Below, in pieces: positions 1 through 6,936 of a stretch of 42,387 nt of DNA. Source of the DNA: a virus; the IMG/VR virus record IMGVR_UViG_3300021405_000028, positions 1-42,387 of that record. One strand, 5' to 3'. The notes below the pieces were generated by a model. It did no database searches. It saw only the letters and a program-made list of their open reading frames with translations, and had not been told where the DNA came from. The first letter of the stretch is position 1, and every line of letters starts with the position of its first letter. The translations under genes were made by a program, and so were the position numbers.

Positions 1-142
1 TCACCTGTGGGCAAGTTGCTGGCCGGGTCCATGTACACGGTAAACGTGTTACGGATGGGCTTGATCAATAACTCTTGGTCGAATGAGTCTTGCTCAATGT
101 AGTCTGAGCAAACCCGCCAGTAGCCCCACCCAATCGTCACAG
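1..142. repeat. Terminal redundancy, left copy (matches 42246-42387)
   Basis: These 142 bases reappear at the right end with one difference: T at position 16 against G at 42261, which changes Asn to Thr in the portal protein. The portal reading frame runs through the repeat in phase, so joining the ends gives one uninterrupted gene. This fits a circular contig with an assembly overlap, or a terminally redundant, circularly permuted headful-packaged genome. The single mismatch may be a sequencing error or population variation. Confidence 0.93.
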
Positions 143-536
143 CGGACTCGCCGCCCGTGTCATAGGCGATTGACGCGGCGCTCATGTTCTCGATATGGCG
201 GATTAGGCCGCCCACCACATTTGCCTTCTCGACGTCCGCGCCATCCCCTACTGGGTGAACTTTGATGCGCGGGCGCTCTTGGCGCATGTTGTTAACAACA
301 CGGCGCACAAATGTGTTGGTGTGATTAATCGTAAGAGAGGGGCGCCGATCAATCTTGCGCTGGTTGTATAAATCATCGGGCCATTGCTGGCCATCCCGAA
401 ATTCTAAGGCTTGCACTCCATGCGCGCGGTTTTCGCTTTCCGCTTGCACCGCTATGCGTAGTCGCTCGGCGCACTCTCTTACTATTTCATCATCGGTGGT
501 TGCTGGTTTGTTCGATTCGCCTGGGGTGATAGGCAT
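1..536 (-). CDS. Portal protein, N-terminal part (P22 gp1-like)
   Basis: This is the first part of the portal gene; it continues at the right end of the window and finishes at 40604. The ATG at 536 overlaps the preceding TAA by one base. Joining the 132 residues upstream of the repeated GTG to the 593 residues at the far end gives about 725 residues, the length of P22 portal. The N-terminus is acidic and then shows a portal-like region containing QWPDDLYNQRKIDRRP and TNTFVRRVVNNMRQERPRI, typical of the P22-like portal family. The portal is the dodecameric ring through which terminase packages DNA and to which the tail binds. No strong Shine-Dalgarno is visible, so translation is probably coupled to the upstream frame. 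Confidence 0.93.
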   Translation of the reverse strand, partial: MPITPGESNKPATTDDEIVRECAERLRIAVQAESENRAHGVQALEFRDGQQWPDDLYNQRKIDRRPSLTINHTNTFVRRVVNNMRQERPRIKVHPVGDGADVEKANVVGGLIRHIENMSAASIAYDTGGESAVTIGWGYWRVCSDYIEQDSFDQELLIKPIRNTFTVYMDPASNLPTG

Positions 537-757
537 TAGTTAGGAAGCTGATTAATAACGCCGTAGCTGATCTTGTTGAAATTCTGTCCCTTCACGGCTT
601 CGGGTATCGGAGTCCCCCCACCGTTCACCGTGCAAGCGCCATCGCCCAGAAAATTAATCGTATCGCAAGTAATGTTAGTGCTATCTGCTGTCCAAATTTG
701 TAGCGGCGTAGTGATTACTGCGATGTGGGCGGCGCCTGTAGTCGTTGCATTTCCGCA
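536..757 (-). CDS. Second half of a possibly frameshifted small late gene (no normal start codon)
   Basis: This 73-codon minus-strand frame has no ATG, GTG or TTG near its beginning, yet it reads like coding sequence (for example PLQIWTADSTNITCDTINF and a GTPIPEAVKGQNFNKISYG stretch). It ends in a TAA that overlaps the portal ATG by one base, the same junction used throughout this operon. It lies in the -1 frame relative to the 48-codon frame at 861-715, with about 40 bases of overlap. A -1 frameshift would make a 108-residue product. Alternatives are a rare ATC/ATT start or a sequence error. The function is unknown; the position between terminase and portal suggests a virion or assembly protein. 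Confidence 0.5.
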   Translation of the reverse strand, partial: CGNATTTGAAHIAVITTPLQIWTADSTNITCDTINFLGDGACTVNGGGTPIPEAVKGQNFNKISYGVINQLPN

Positions 758-861
758 TTAAGCGCATTAAAGACTGCGACCCATGCGGGCACTTCCGCAC
801 CTGAGATCTGCGCGCGGTTAAGAAAAGCAATCGTATTTCGTAATGTATCGATATCAATCAT
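715..861 (-). CDS. Small late protein, 48 residues, first half of a possible frameshift pair
   Basis: The ATG at 861 overlaps the TGA of the upstream tail gene (ATGA), so it is probably translationally coupled. The product begins MIDIDTLRNTIAFLNRAQ and is a compact, mostly helical small protein ending in MQRLQAPPTSQ. I do not recognise a named domain. Because the -1 frame just downstream is open up to the portal start, this may be only the N-terminal half of a 108-residue protein. Confidence 0.6.
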   Translation of the reverse strand: MIDIDTLRNTIAFLNRAQISGAEVPAWVAVFNALNAEMQRLQAPPTSQ

Positions 862-1610
862 GGAACCGTTACCGCCACTCCGTTGACAAAAAGCCCAGTG
901 CAATTGAGAGTGCCCAAGCCTTTGTCGCCGCCCGTTGGCGTGCCGATTACCGCGCCGCCATCACCAAAAATTTGAAATAGATTTTGCGTAACCCCGACAT
1001 TGGTAATAGCTAACGCAGTATCTGCAGCGGTGGTCCCCGCTCTAATATTTACGCCGAATGACTGCCCCGAAGTGCCCGACCCAGTTACGACAATAGTTTG
1101 ACTATTGGCAACGCCAGTTACTGACAGAGGGCTGCCGCCGCTCGGCGCGCCGATTGTGACGTTCCCTGCGTTAGTAATCGTTAACGGCGTGACAGCGCCG
1201 GTAGTAATCGTAAAATTGCTAGTTGCGGCGGGCTCGGACAATGCCCACAGGCTTTGCCCAGCTTGCCCAAATTGCAGCGCGTTACAGACATTACCGGCGC
1301 TCGCCGAGACGAGAACCCCGAAACCGCCCGAAGCCGCGTTCTGGATCGCAATGGCTGCGGTAGGCGCTAGGTTATTGATGGTAACCGCATTGGAACCAAC
1401 AACCCCGTTAACAACTAGCGCGGCGCTACTCTGTACAGCATTAACGGTAAGCGCCACGCCCCCAGGCGGGAATGCCGGCGGCCCAATGGTGAGCGGGGAA
1501 ATACCGAATAACTGGCCGAAATTGCTGTTTATCTTTATGAATGCTGTTTGCGCAGGGTCGCCCGTGGCATCGTTAGGAAACGTGCCAGTATTGATTAGCT
1601 GAAAAGCCAA
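858..1610 (-). CDS. Putative tail/virion protein with repetitive beta-rich body (250 aa)
   Basis: The N-terminus (MAFQLINTGTFPNDATGD, then TAFIKINSNFGQLF) matches the GT-NDGTGD-AF-K-N-NF pattern often found at the start of phage tail-fibre and tailspike proteins. The rest is low-complexity Gly/Ala/Thr/Val/Asn sequence with beta-strand periodicity and ends in FVNGVAVTVP. The apparent start is a TTG directly after the TAG of the large terminase gene. It is probably a virion surface or fibre-associated protein, but the placement between terminase and portal is not that of the P22 tailspike. The exact role is inferred only from composition and context. Confidence 0.62.
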   Translation of the reverse strand: MAFQLINTGTFPNDATGDPAQTAFIKINSNFGQLFGISPLTIGPPAFPPGGVALTVNAVQSSAALVVNGVVGSNAVTINNLAPTAAIAIQNAASGGFGVLVSASAGNVCNALQFGQAGQSLWALSEPAATSNFTITTGAVTPLTITNAGNVTIGAPSGGSPLSVTGVANSQTIVVTGSGTSGQSFGVNIRAGTTAADTALAITNVGVTQNLFQIFGDGGAVIGTPTGGDKGLGTLNCTGLFVNGVAVTVP

Positions 1611-3029
1611 CTACATCATCCAGCCGAGCCCATCATTTCGAGCGCTCGCATTGGTTTGGCTGAATAACGGGCGCGCGATTTTCTTGGTCTGCACAATCGC
1701 AAAACGGCGCATCATCATTGCGTAACGCGTCGCACTCATCAGGTCATCATTTAATTTAACGATTAGCCCCTCTTTGCGGTGGTACAAATTAAATTCCTCG
1801 AACCAATCGCGAAGATGGGAGAACACTAAAAGGCGCCCCGTCTGCATGCGCTCCAGCATTTCGGAAATGCCAGCTTCAAACCCATAGGTCCCATCGGGGA
1901 AGGTCGCGCGCATTTTCAAAAGCGCTAGCCCGTTGTCGCGGTATTGCTCGGCAAGCTGGATACCGGAGCCCTTGTCATGCTGCAGCCCGTCGTGCGGCCA
2001 AGCCCAGGGAAGCCAGGAACCCCAATGCCTGACCGCACTTGCAAACATCACGGGCGTTTGCTCACGCATGCGATGCGTCGCCGTGACATAGAGAATATCG
2101 TTGTCGCGATCCCAGGCCATACGCGCGGCCGCGCTCGGATGGTCATAACCAAAGTCTATGCCGGCAATTTGTGGCCAATGCTCCGGGATCGCAAAGCCGG
2201 CAACCGCAATATCATCGGAATTTACTGGAAACACCCGGCCACTCCCTAATTGCGGTATGCCTTTAATGCGCGCGTCGCGTTCAAAGGGCTTGTATGAAGC
2301 AATGATTGCCGCGCGTTGCTCGGGCGTGTAGTGGGCCGCATCATCAATCGTCATTTGCGTGACGTGCGTGCCTAACTGCTTATCGATAATGAAGCGCCGA
2401 ACAACCCCAGTTATGCCTAGGAGCGGCGTAAAAGTGATAAAGCTAATTCCACCCGTTGCGTTAGTGCGGGTGAGACCTTCGGTATAGATATCTTCCGGCG
2501 GTTCTTCGTCAAACCAAACAAAATTGAGCGTTTCACCTTGCCACTTTTCGCGGCCTTTCTCGTAGGACTTAAACTGTAATGTTGACGTGTCACCGCTCTT
2601 ATGTCGGACCCGGATTGTATCAACCGCATCAGCGAGACCACGTGACGCACTGGTATCAATAATCTTGTCCTTAGGGATTGCCCCTGTGCCTGGGGCCCCA
2701 GGTCTACCCAACAAAATGCGTTGCGGGTTGTCTCGTGTTGACTCACCAGTGACGCCAGCAGCCCATCCGACAGTACCGCGACCCCAGCGCCGACCTTCCC
2801 ACCACGGCGGGTACTCGCCCGTGAGGTGCATTGCCGTTTCAAACCCCGCGCTAAGCGTTTTGCCAAGCTGGTTACCTGCCATTAGCAGGCGCTCGCGATA
2901 ATCAAGCCCCGCTTTGTGGAATTCCCTTTGCTTCGGATATGGTTTGTAGTCCGTCAGCCTCGATAAGGAGCGGCGCCGCTCCAGTTCCAGTTCCATGGCT
3001 AAGAGCAAGTTTGGATTTAAGATAGTCAA
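1611..3029 (-). CDS. terL: Terminase large subunit (packaging ATPase/nuclease)
   Basis: This is the motor that translocates DNA into the prohead through the portal and cuts concatemers. Visible motifs are a Q-motif-like YPKQREFH at residues 31-38, Walker A AGNQLGKT at 51-58, Walker B LNFVWFDEEP at 168-177, and a coupling motif TFTPLLG near 199-205. The RNase H-like nuclease residues are Asp292 in GIDFGYD, Asp347 in WPHDGLQ and Asp428/429 in LNDDL. The length, 472 aa, is normal for P22-like large subunits. The start may be TTG 3029 or ATG 2996; either overlaps the small-subunit gene by 95-128 bases. The N-terminal residues before the Q motif resemble those of related terminases, which slightly favours the longer form. 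Confidence 0.95.
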   Translation of the reverse strand: MTILNPNLLLAMELELERRRSLSRLTDYKPYPKQREFHKAGLDYRERLLMAGNQLGKTLSAGFETAMHLTGEYPPWWEGRRWGRGTVGWAAGVTGESTRDNPQRILLGRPGAPGTGAIPKDKIIDTSASRGLADAVDTIRVRHKSGDTSTLQFKSYEKGREKWQGETLNFVWFDEEPPEDIYTEGLTRTNATGGISFITFTPLLGITGVVRRFIIDKQLGTHVTQMTIDDAAHYTPEQRAAIIASYKPFERDARIKGIPQLGSGRVFPVNSDDIAVAGFAIPEHWPQIAGIDFGYDHPSAAARMAWDRDNDILYVTATHRMREQTPVMFASAVRHWGSWLPWAWPHDGLQHDKGSGIQLAEQYRDNGLALLKMRATFPDGTYGFEAGISEMLERMQTGRLLVFSHLRDWFEEFNLYHRKEGLIVKLNDDLMSATRYAMMMRRFAIVQTKKIARPLFSQTNASARNDGLGWMM

Positions 3030-3420
3030 TACCGCGCTCTAGCTCTTCGTCTGTTAGGTCCTGCATGGGAGTGGTTTGCTCGAACTGCTTAGGCATCAAA
3101 AACGCCACCGTTTTGATATACCCGGAAGGGTCATGCACGCGCATGCGCTCAATGGCGCGCTTGCCGTGTACCTCAAAATCATCGGCGAGCGCGGTTAAAA
3201 AGCGCGCATTTAGCCGCGCGCGTGAGGTTACCGAAACCCGCTGCGGGCGCGGGCCGCCTTTGACGAAAGGAATTAACCCAGGCGGGGTTACGCCTTTGGG
3301 ATTGCTTGCGTGCTTTTTGCGCTCGGCATTCGCCTTGGAGCGCGCCAACAATTTTTCTTGCGGGGCGCCTAAATGATAGGGCTCTTTAACCACCGTGTAG
3401 GTTGGCTCAGCCACACTCAA
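2902..3420 (-). CDS. terS: Terminase small subunit
   Basis: The gene lies directly upstream of and overlaps the large subunit gene, the usual order. The 172-aa product has a very basic N-terminal third (KANAERKKHASNPKG; RPQRVSVTSRARLN) suited to DNA binding. It then has a helical core (FLTALADDFEVHGKRAIERM) and the DPSGYIKTVAFLMPKQFE segment common in phage small terminases, and ends in an acidic helix (DLTDEELERGIDYLKSKL). It selects the packaging site and stimulates the large subunit. The start may be TTG 3420 or GTG 3414, overlapping the upstream stop. Confidence 0.85.
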   Translation of the reverse strand: MSVAEPTYTVVKEPYHLGAPQEKLLARSKANAERKKHASNPKGVTPPGLIPFVKGGPRPQRVSVTSRARLNARFLTALADDFEVHGKRAIERMRVHDPSGYIKTVAFLMPKQFEQTTPMQDLTDEELERGIDYLKSKLALSHGTGTGAAPLLIEADGLQTISEAKGIPQSGA

Positions 3421-3805
3421 CCCCGCATACGTCTTGCTCAGACACTAAAATATGATCAACCCCATCGATAGAAATGTGCGGCCATAAATACCCGCCCAAT
3501 TCCATGCCGCCCAATTGCACGATATCGCCCACCTTCACATCATTGGGGCGAAAGGCCTTTAAGGTGCGCACCCGCCGCCATGGCTGCCCGTCTTTAAACC
3601 CTTTTTCGTGAATATTGGGATAGGTGCCCGGTCCCGCCGCCACAACATACCCGCGCACGGCTTCGCCATTCCAATTTGCCGCAATGGTTTGGCTGAGTAC
3701 TGGCGGCAAGGGTCTAATGACAAGTTTTTCTCGCAATGGCCGGACTTCGCCCGAGACAAAGTTAAGCGACTTGTCGGCGAATCTGACTCCATCGGCGCGG
3801 GTCAT
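3407..3805 (-). CDS. GroES-like (chaperonin-10 family) protein
   Basis: The 132-aa product has the layout of chaperonin-10. It has an opening strand PLREKLVIRPLPP, the GYVVAAGPG strand, then DVKVGDIVQLGG and a C-terminal strand ending in GVDHILVSEQDVCGVE, matching the Cpn10 pattern LxDRVxVRP / GxVxAVGPG / VKVGDxVLF / GxEYLILxExDILGV. It is longer than host GroES (about 97 aa). The extra sequence falls mainly in the N-terminus and in the region that holds the mobile loop. Phage GroES-like proteins (T4 gp31, others) serve coat-protein folding, and this gene lies in the late operon next to terminase. The ATG at 3805 overlaps the TGA of the 36-aa gene upstream. Confidence 0.75.
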   Translation of the reverse strand: MTRADGVRFADKSLNFVSGEVRPLREKLVIRPLPPVLSQTIAANWNGEAVRGYVVAAGPGTYPNIHEKGFKDGQPWRRVRTLKAFRPNDVKVGDIVQLGGMELGGYLWPHISIDGVDHILVSEQDVCGVECG

Positions 3806-3912
3806 GCCTTCTTTTTACGCGCCTCTTGGTAACTCGGTTTAGGTCGCCGGCCGCCGAGCATCTTTAGAACTAAATCAGATAATGAGCGCTGATTATTTTG
3901 GGGCTGCGTCAT
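3802..3912 (-). CDS. 36-aa basic protein, translationally coupled
   Basis: The ATG at 3912 lies inside the last codons of the upstream gene, and its TGA at 3804-3802 overlaps the ATG of the GroES-like gene. This stop/start chain on both sides is how the rest of the operon is built and is the main evidence that it is real. The product begins MTQPQNNQRSLSDLVLKMLG and ends in a strongly basic EARKKKA tail. The function is unknown. Confidence 0.62.
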   Translation of the reverse strand: MTQPQNNQRSLSDLVLKMLGGRRPKPSYQEARKKKA

Positions 3913-4114
3913 GGTTGATTTTCTTGGCTTGATTCTCGCCAATCGAGAAGCGCACCCCAGGCGGTTCGCCTAAGCGATCCCCGTCACCCGCCCGAGCCTC
4001 GGCGGCCGTCATGACCTGGGCTACAAGGCGCGCGCCAGTCATCTTACTGTCAGGCGCTTGGCGTGCCTTACCATCGGATGAGTTATAGCGCGCATCGCGC
4101 TTGACGTCGGGCAT
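3893..4114 (-). CDS. Small hydrophilic late protein (73 aa)
   Basis: I take the ATG at 4114 because it overlaps the TAA of the preceding gene by one base. A further upstream ATG at 4144 would add ten residues inside that gene. The product (MPDVKRDARYNSSDGKARQ onward) is hydrophilic, rich in Ala, Arg, Asp and Lys, with a GVRFSIGENQAKK segment. Its neighbour at 4114-4302 also contains a GVRF motif, a possible sign of distant relatedness. No domain recognised. Confidence 0.6.
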   Translation of the reverse strand: MPDVKRDARYNSSDGKARQAPDSKMTGARLVAQVMTAAEARAGDGDRLGEPPGVRFSIGENQAKKINHDAAPK

Positions 4115-4302
4115 TACTCTTTGCCAATCGTGCCGCGCACGCAAGAATGATCGACGACTTCCTTAGGCATCTTGAAGCGCACGCCATGGCTGCCGGATGA
4201 GCCGACATGTTCCTCACTGCGGATAGTCTCGCTGCCGGCGCTCTTATGCGCGCGGGCCATGCCCTTTTCGCTCGCCTTGTTTTGCTTTTCGCCTGAATTC
4301 AT
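4114..4302 (-). CDS. Small hydrophilic late protein (62 aa)
   Basis: The ATG at 4302 is preceded by GAGG at suitable spacing, and the stop overlaps the next ATG (TAATG). The product (MNSGEKQNKASEKGMARAHK, later HGVRFKMPKEVVDHS) is charged, Ser/Lys/Glu-rich and probably disordered at its N-terminus. It is the first gene after the Q-like antiterminator, so it opens the late operon. The function is unknown. Confidence 0.6.
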   Translation of the reverse strand: MNSGEKQNKASEKGMARAHKSAGSETIRSEEHVGSSGSHGVRFKMPKEVVDHSCVRGTIGKE

Positions 4303-4325
4303 AACGAATACCTCAAGCGCCGCAC

Positions 4326-4733
4326 TTAAGCGGGCTCTAAATTATGGGATGGGGATCGAATGCGGGCATCGCTTCGACGCGTCGCGGCATTCTGCGCAGA
4401 TAAGTATTCTTTTTGTGGGATTCTGTCAAGCCTTGAATGCACATAGTAATCAGCGCGGTCTATTCGCCGCTTTAATGTGCGTTTGTCGATTCCTAAGGCT
4501 ATTGCCTTCTCGTAGTAGGTACCGGCGGTACCGTAAAACTTGATAAGGACTATGCGGATATCTTTGGGAGCGGTGCAGACAATGTGGTCAATTTCTTGAA
4601 TATGCGGCGGCATTTCGCGCAAATCCTGCGCACCGCGACCGAACATACTTTTAAACATGGACGAAAGCGAAGGCTCCCCGCCGCAAGCCCATGTGCCCCA
4701 TTCTTTTAGGCGCCGCCGCGTTTCGCTAATCAA
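4326..4733 (-). CDS. Q-like late antitermination protein
   Basis: The product opens RRRLKEWGTWACGG, like the RxxLExWGxWA start of phage antitermination Q proteins, and has a helix-turn-helix segment near residues 70-95 (YYEKAIALGIDKRTLKRR) followed by DRADYYVHSRLDRI. The length of 135 aa fits that family. It sits just before the late genes, where Q is found in lambdoid phages. By homology it would load on RNA polymerase at a late promoter and allow read-through of terminators. Only a 23-bp gap separates it from the first late gene, so a classical late promoter downstream of Q is not obvious. The start appears to be TTG at 4733 after an in-frame TAG, with GAAAG upstream. Confidence 0.7.
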   Translation of the reverse strand: MISETRRRLKEWGTWACGGEPSLSSMFKSMFGRGAQDLREMPPHIQEIDHIVCTAPKDIRIVLIKFYGTAGTYYEKAIALGIDKRTLKRRIDRADYYVHSRLDRIPQKEYLSAQNAATRRSDARIRSPSHNLEPA

Positions 4734-4814
4734 AGCGCGCTTTCTTGCATGGGTAGAGAAATCCTAGCTACAACCGCATGGGAATCTGCGCGCTATTACG
4801 CCAAGCGTCAAAGA

Positions 4815-4841
4815 CATGGCGCGACTTCATGCCGCGCCATG
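4815..4841 (-). terminator. Perfect 9-bp inverted repeat, possible weak terminator
   Basis: CATGGCGCG and CGCGCCATG are separated by nine bases. Read on the minus strand, the hairpin is followed only by a short TCTTT, so intrinsic termination would be weak. It lies in the roughly 120-bp gap between the 53-aa gene and the Q-like gene. It could instead be a binding palindrome. Confidence 0.35.
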
Positions 4842-4852
4842 GTTGTTTAAAG

Positions 4853-5014
4853 TTATCTGCCGCCGGTTAATGTGGCGGCGCTGTAGTTTGTGGTATTCGC
4901 CAAGCTCGAAAGATATTTAATTCCAGGTTCGTCATCGAAGCCCATCGTCATGGTGCTAGATGCTGCCGCCATTGCAGCCGGCGCCGCTGACGCTGCGCGT
5001 ATAGCAGCGCGCAT
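4853..5014 (-). CDS. 53-aa small protein downstream of the ATPase partner gene
   Basis: The ATG at 5014 lies 15 bases after the TAG of the gene at 5032-5238. The N-terminal half is an Ala/Met-rich segment (MRAAIRAASAAPAAMAAASS) and the C-terminal half is more ordinary, with FDDEPGIKYLSSLANTTNY. No clear Shine-Dalgarno is present, so coupling to the upstream gene is likely. The start of this frame overlaps the 3' part of the preceding gene, so the true start could be earlier. Unknown function. Confidence 0.5.
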   Translation of the reverse strand: MRAAIRAASAAPAAMAAASSTMTMGFDDEPGIKYLSSLANTTNYSAATLTGGR

Positions 5015-5031
5015 GTTTTGCCGCGCCGGCT

Positions 5032-5238
5032 CTACGCAAAAGGGCGAACCAGTACCTCCGCGCGTTGCATGTCTAAGCCTACTGGCGCCTTCGGGCCCGT
5101 GACGGCAGTTATAGCCGCGCTCTGGTTATCGCGCGCAAGCACCGCCTCGGGCCCAAACAACAGCACCTCTTTCCCCGTGCCCTCTTCTAATTCCTTTTTG
5201 GTGGGCTTCTGAATTATCGCTACTTCAAATAATGGCAT
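5032..5238 (-). CDS. Small conserved-looking protein paired with the AAA+ ATPase (68 aa)
   Basis: The ATG at 5238 has a good Shine-Dalgarno (AGGAG about nine bases upstream), and the gene lies 12 bases after the AAA+ gene. The product (FEVAIIQKPTKKELEEGTGK, GPEAVLARDNQSAAITAV, MQRAEVLVRPFA) reads as a compact beta-rich protein. I recall similar small proteins in phages without a function assigned. Its tight linkage to the ATPase suggests a substrate, adaptor or co-factor role, which is inference. Confidence 0.65.
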   Translation of the reverse strand: MPLFEVAIIQKPTKKELEEGTGKEVLLFGPEAVLARDNQSAAITAVTGPKAPVGLDMQRAEVLVRPFA

Positions 5239-5250
5239 TGTCTTTTACTC

Positions 5251-6735
5251 CTACATGCGCTCGCGGATTTCTTGAACGCGGTTAGTTAATTTCCGAAAAT
5301 CTGCATGGCTATCGATTGCTTCATGCATCACGCCCGTAAACAACTGCTCAAGATGATGCACGGGGGCAACCTTCGGGGGATTGAGCAAGAGCACTTGCGC
5401 CTGTATGGTCTGCGCCGCGTCAAGTAACGCCACGGCGCTCAAAGACTGCACTTGCGTACCGCGCTCTTGAATGGATAATTGCGAGAGCTTGGCGCGCTTC
5501 ACGACTTCGGCAATGACCGCCGGGATATTCCCCGCCAGCACTTCGCCCACCGCTTTTAAGTCAATGCCCGCCTCCAGCGCATCCCCCGCGTACACATGAA
5601 TAAGCCGCTCAATGGCTTTTGCATCTGGCGCGGTTACATCGATTACCGCATCAAGCCGGCCTGGGCGCAGCATGGCCGGGTGAATGGCTTTTATCTCATT
5701 GGTTGTTAGCACCACAATGATATTGCTGGTTTTGGAGTCAATGCCATCTATGGTGTTTAAGATCGCATCCATATCCTCGGAACGCTCGCCCGTGACTTCC
5801 CGGTCGATATCCTCGCAAAAGATCACGCATGCAGGCGACTGGTACTGGCGCGCAAATTCGATAGCGTAGGAAAGCTCCGTTGCCTTTTGGATATAGACAA
5901 AGGTGATGCCCGATTGCACGGCGAGCTTAGAGGCGACATGCGCAATTAGGGTCTTACCTGTGCCGAAGGTCCCCCCGAGTAATACACCGCGCTTGACCGG
6001 GATATTATTGGCAAGACAATCGGCGGTGCGCGTGATGGGCGTGAATAGATTGGTATTGACCGCCCGCTCTAGCTGCTCAGAGAGCACGAGCATATTTTCA
6101 TTAACCGCGTCCGTATCCAAGAATTTGGGCATGGGTACGGTAAGCTCATCCCCTTCCTCGTCTAGGAAGGCCACGCGCATGGCTTTGCCGCGATAGATCG
6201 AATTTTCTTTGATTTCTTTGCGCAGTTCATCGAAAAGGCCGCGCACAACTTTTTCATCCCGGCGCAAAACCTTCGCGCTGATCGCAAAAAGATACCGATT
6301 GTCTTTGCGCCCCACCCCGCAATCAAGGTGCCCTTTGACATTGGGGAGTAAAAAGCGGCCCCATGGCACTTGCCTGACCTGGCCATAGGCCACATCGATG
6401 TTAATTAGCTGCGGCGGGTTATCGCCAAAGAATCCAGGCGTCGGCACGGCGGGAGACCACCCGTAACGGCGGTTTAGCACCGTATCGAGCATGCACGCGC
6501 CATCGGCGGGGAAGGCATCGAATACCTCTTGCACTAAGGTTTCTTGGGATTCGTACACCTTGCGCCGCTCGATAAGCTCTGCGGCTTGCTGCAAGGTCAT
6601 CCCTTCTGGTAGCACCAATTTTTCGCCCTTATAGACGATATCGGCCGCCGCAATATCCTTTTTCGGCTTCTCTTTCTTGCCGCTCGCAGCGTCGGCTAAG
6701 GTTAATTCAATTGTGTTGGTTGAAATATTCGCCAC
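5251..6735 (-). CDS. AAA+ ATPase with unassigned N-terminal domain (494 aa)
   Basis: The C-terminal half is a classical AAA module. It has Walker A GGTFGTGKT at residues 254-262, Walker B CVIFCED at 303-309, sensor 1 TTN at 345-347, and the second region of homology with LRPGRLD at 356-362, giving arginine-finger candidates Arg357 and Arg360. This is the FtsH/p97/Rubisco-activase-like branch rather than a helicase loader. The first 230 residues carry a Lys-rich leader and a domain I do not recognise (YGWSPAVPTPGFFG; VKGHLDCGVGRKDNRYLF). No membrane segment and no HExxH protease motif are visible, so it is not FtsH. The start is GTG 6735, preceded by AGGGG. The role is unknown: protein remodelling in replication, assembly or host takeover is possible. 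Confidence 0.85.
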   Translation of the reverse strand: MANISTNTIELTLADAASGKKEKPKKDIAAADIVYKGEKLVLPEGMTLQQAAELIERRKVYESQETLVQEVFDAFPADGACMLDTVLNRRYGWSPAVPTPGFFGDNPPQLINIDVAYGQVRQVPWGRFLLPNVKGHLDCGVGRKDNRYLFAISAKVLRRDEKVVRGLFDELRKEIKENSIYRGKAMRVAFLDEEGDELTVPMPKFLDTDAVNENMLVLSEQLERAVNTNLFTPITRTADCLANNIPVKRGVLLGGTFGTGKTLIAHVASKLAVQSGITFVYIQKATELSYAIEFARQYQSPACVIFCEDIDREVTGERSEDMDAILNTIDGIDSKTSNIIVVLTTNEIKAIHPAMLRPGRLDAVIDVTAPDAKAIERLIHVYAGDALEAGIDLKAVGEVLAGNIPAVIAEVVKRAKLSQLSIQERGTQVQSLSAVALLDAAQTIQAQVLLLNPPKVAPVHHLEQLFTGVMHEAIDSHADFRKLTNRVQEIRERM

Positions 6736-6739
6736 TTTC

Positions 6740-6916
6740 TTACCCCTGTTTAGTTACTTGACCTATCGGATAGGTCACCTTTTCGTATTCTTCAACTGCT
6801 GATGCAAGCCGATCCAATAAACGCCCCTCGGGGCTGTCCGCCGCCGGATCTAGCTCCATTAAATCCTTGATGCACTCTAAGACCGCTTCGTGAAAGGCCT
6901 CAAATGGTGATGGCAT
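6740..6916 (-). CDS. 58-aa acidic protein resembling a HigA/XRE antitoxin tail
   Basis: I choose ATG 6916 because GAGGA lies about eight bases upstream and the intrinsic terminator hairpin lies in the extended version. The sequence AADSPEGRLLDRLASAVEEY followed by EKVTYPI resembles the segment that ends many HigA-type antitoxins (SPEG-x-x-L-LA-V--YE---YPI), but the DNA-binding helix-turn-helix is absent. No toxin gene is adjacent. It may be a solo derivative or only a chance resemblance. Confidence 0.6.
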   Translation of the reverse strand: MPSPFEAFHEAVLECIKDLMELDPAADSPEGRLLDRLASAVEEYEKVTYPIGQVTKQG

Positions 6917-6936
6917 CTTGGCATTCCTCAATATTT

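Noticed and set aside
1-142. True fixed direct terminal repeat (T7-like)
   Set aside because: The repeat lies inside the portal gene, whose frame is continuous across the join. P22-like terminases package by headful, so circular closure fits better.
1105-1602. 165-aa plus-strand open frame
   Set aside because: Lies antisense to the tail-like gene; the low-complexity, GC-rich repeat makes the opposite strand open. The product is Pro/Ala/Thr-rich and has no ribosome-binding site.
2417-2866. 149-aa minus-strand open frame
   Set aside because: Out-of-frame shadow inside the large terminase gene, whose motifs are complete in the other frame.
6740-6916. Toxin-antitoxin system
   Set aside because: The protein resembles only the tail of HigA antitoxins, lacks the HTH, and no toxin-like partner lies nearby.
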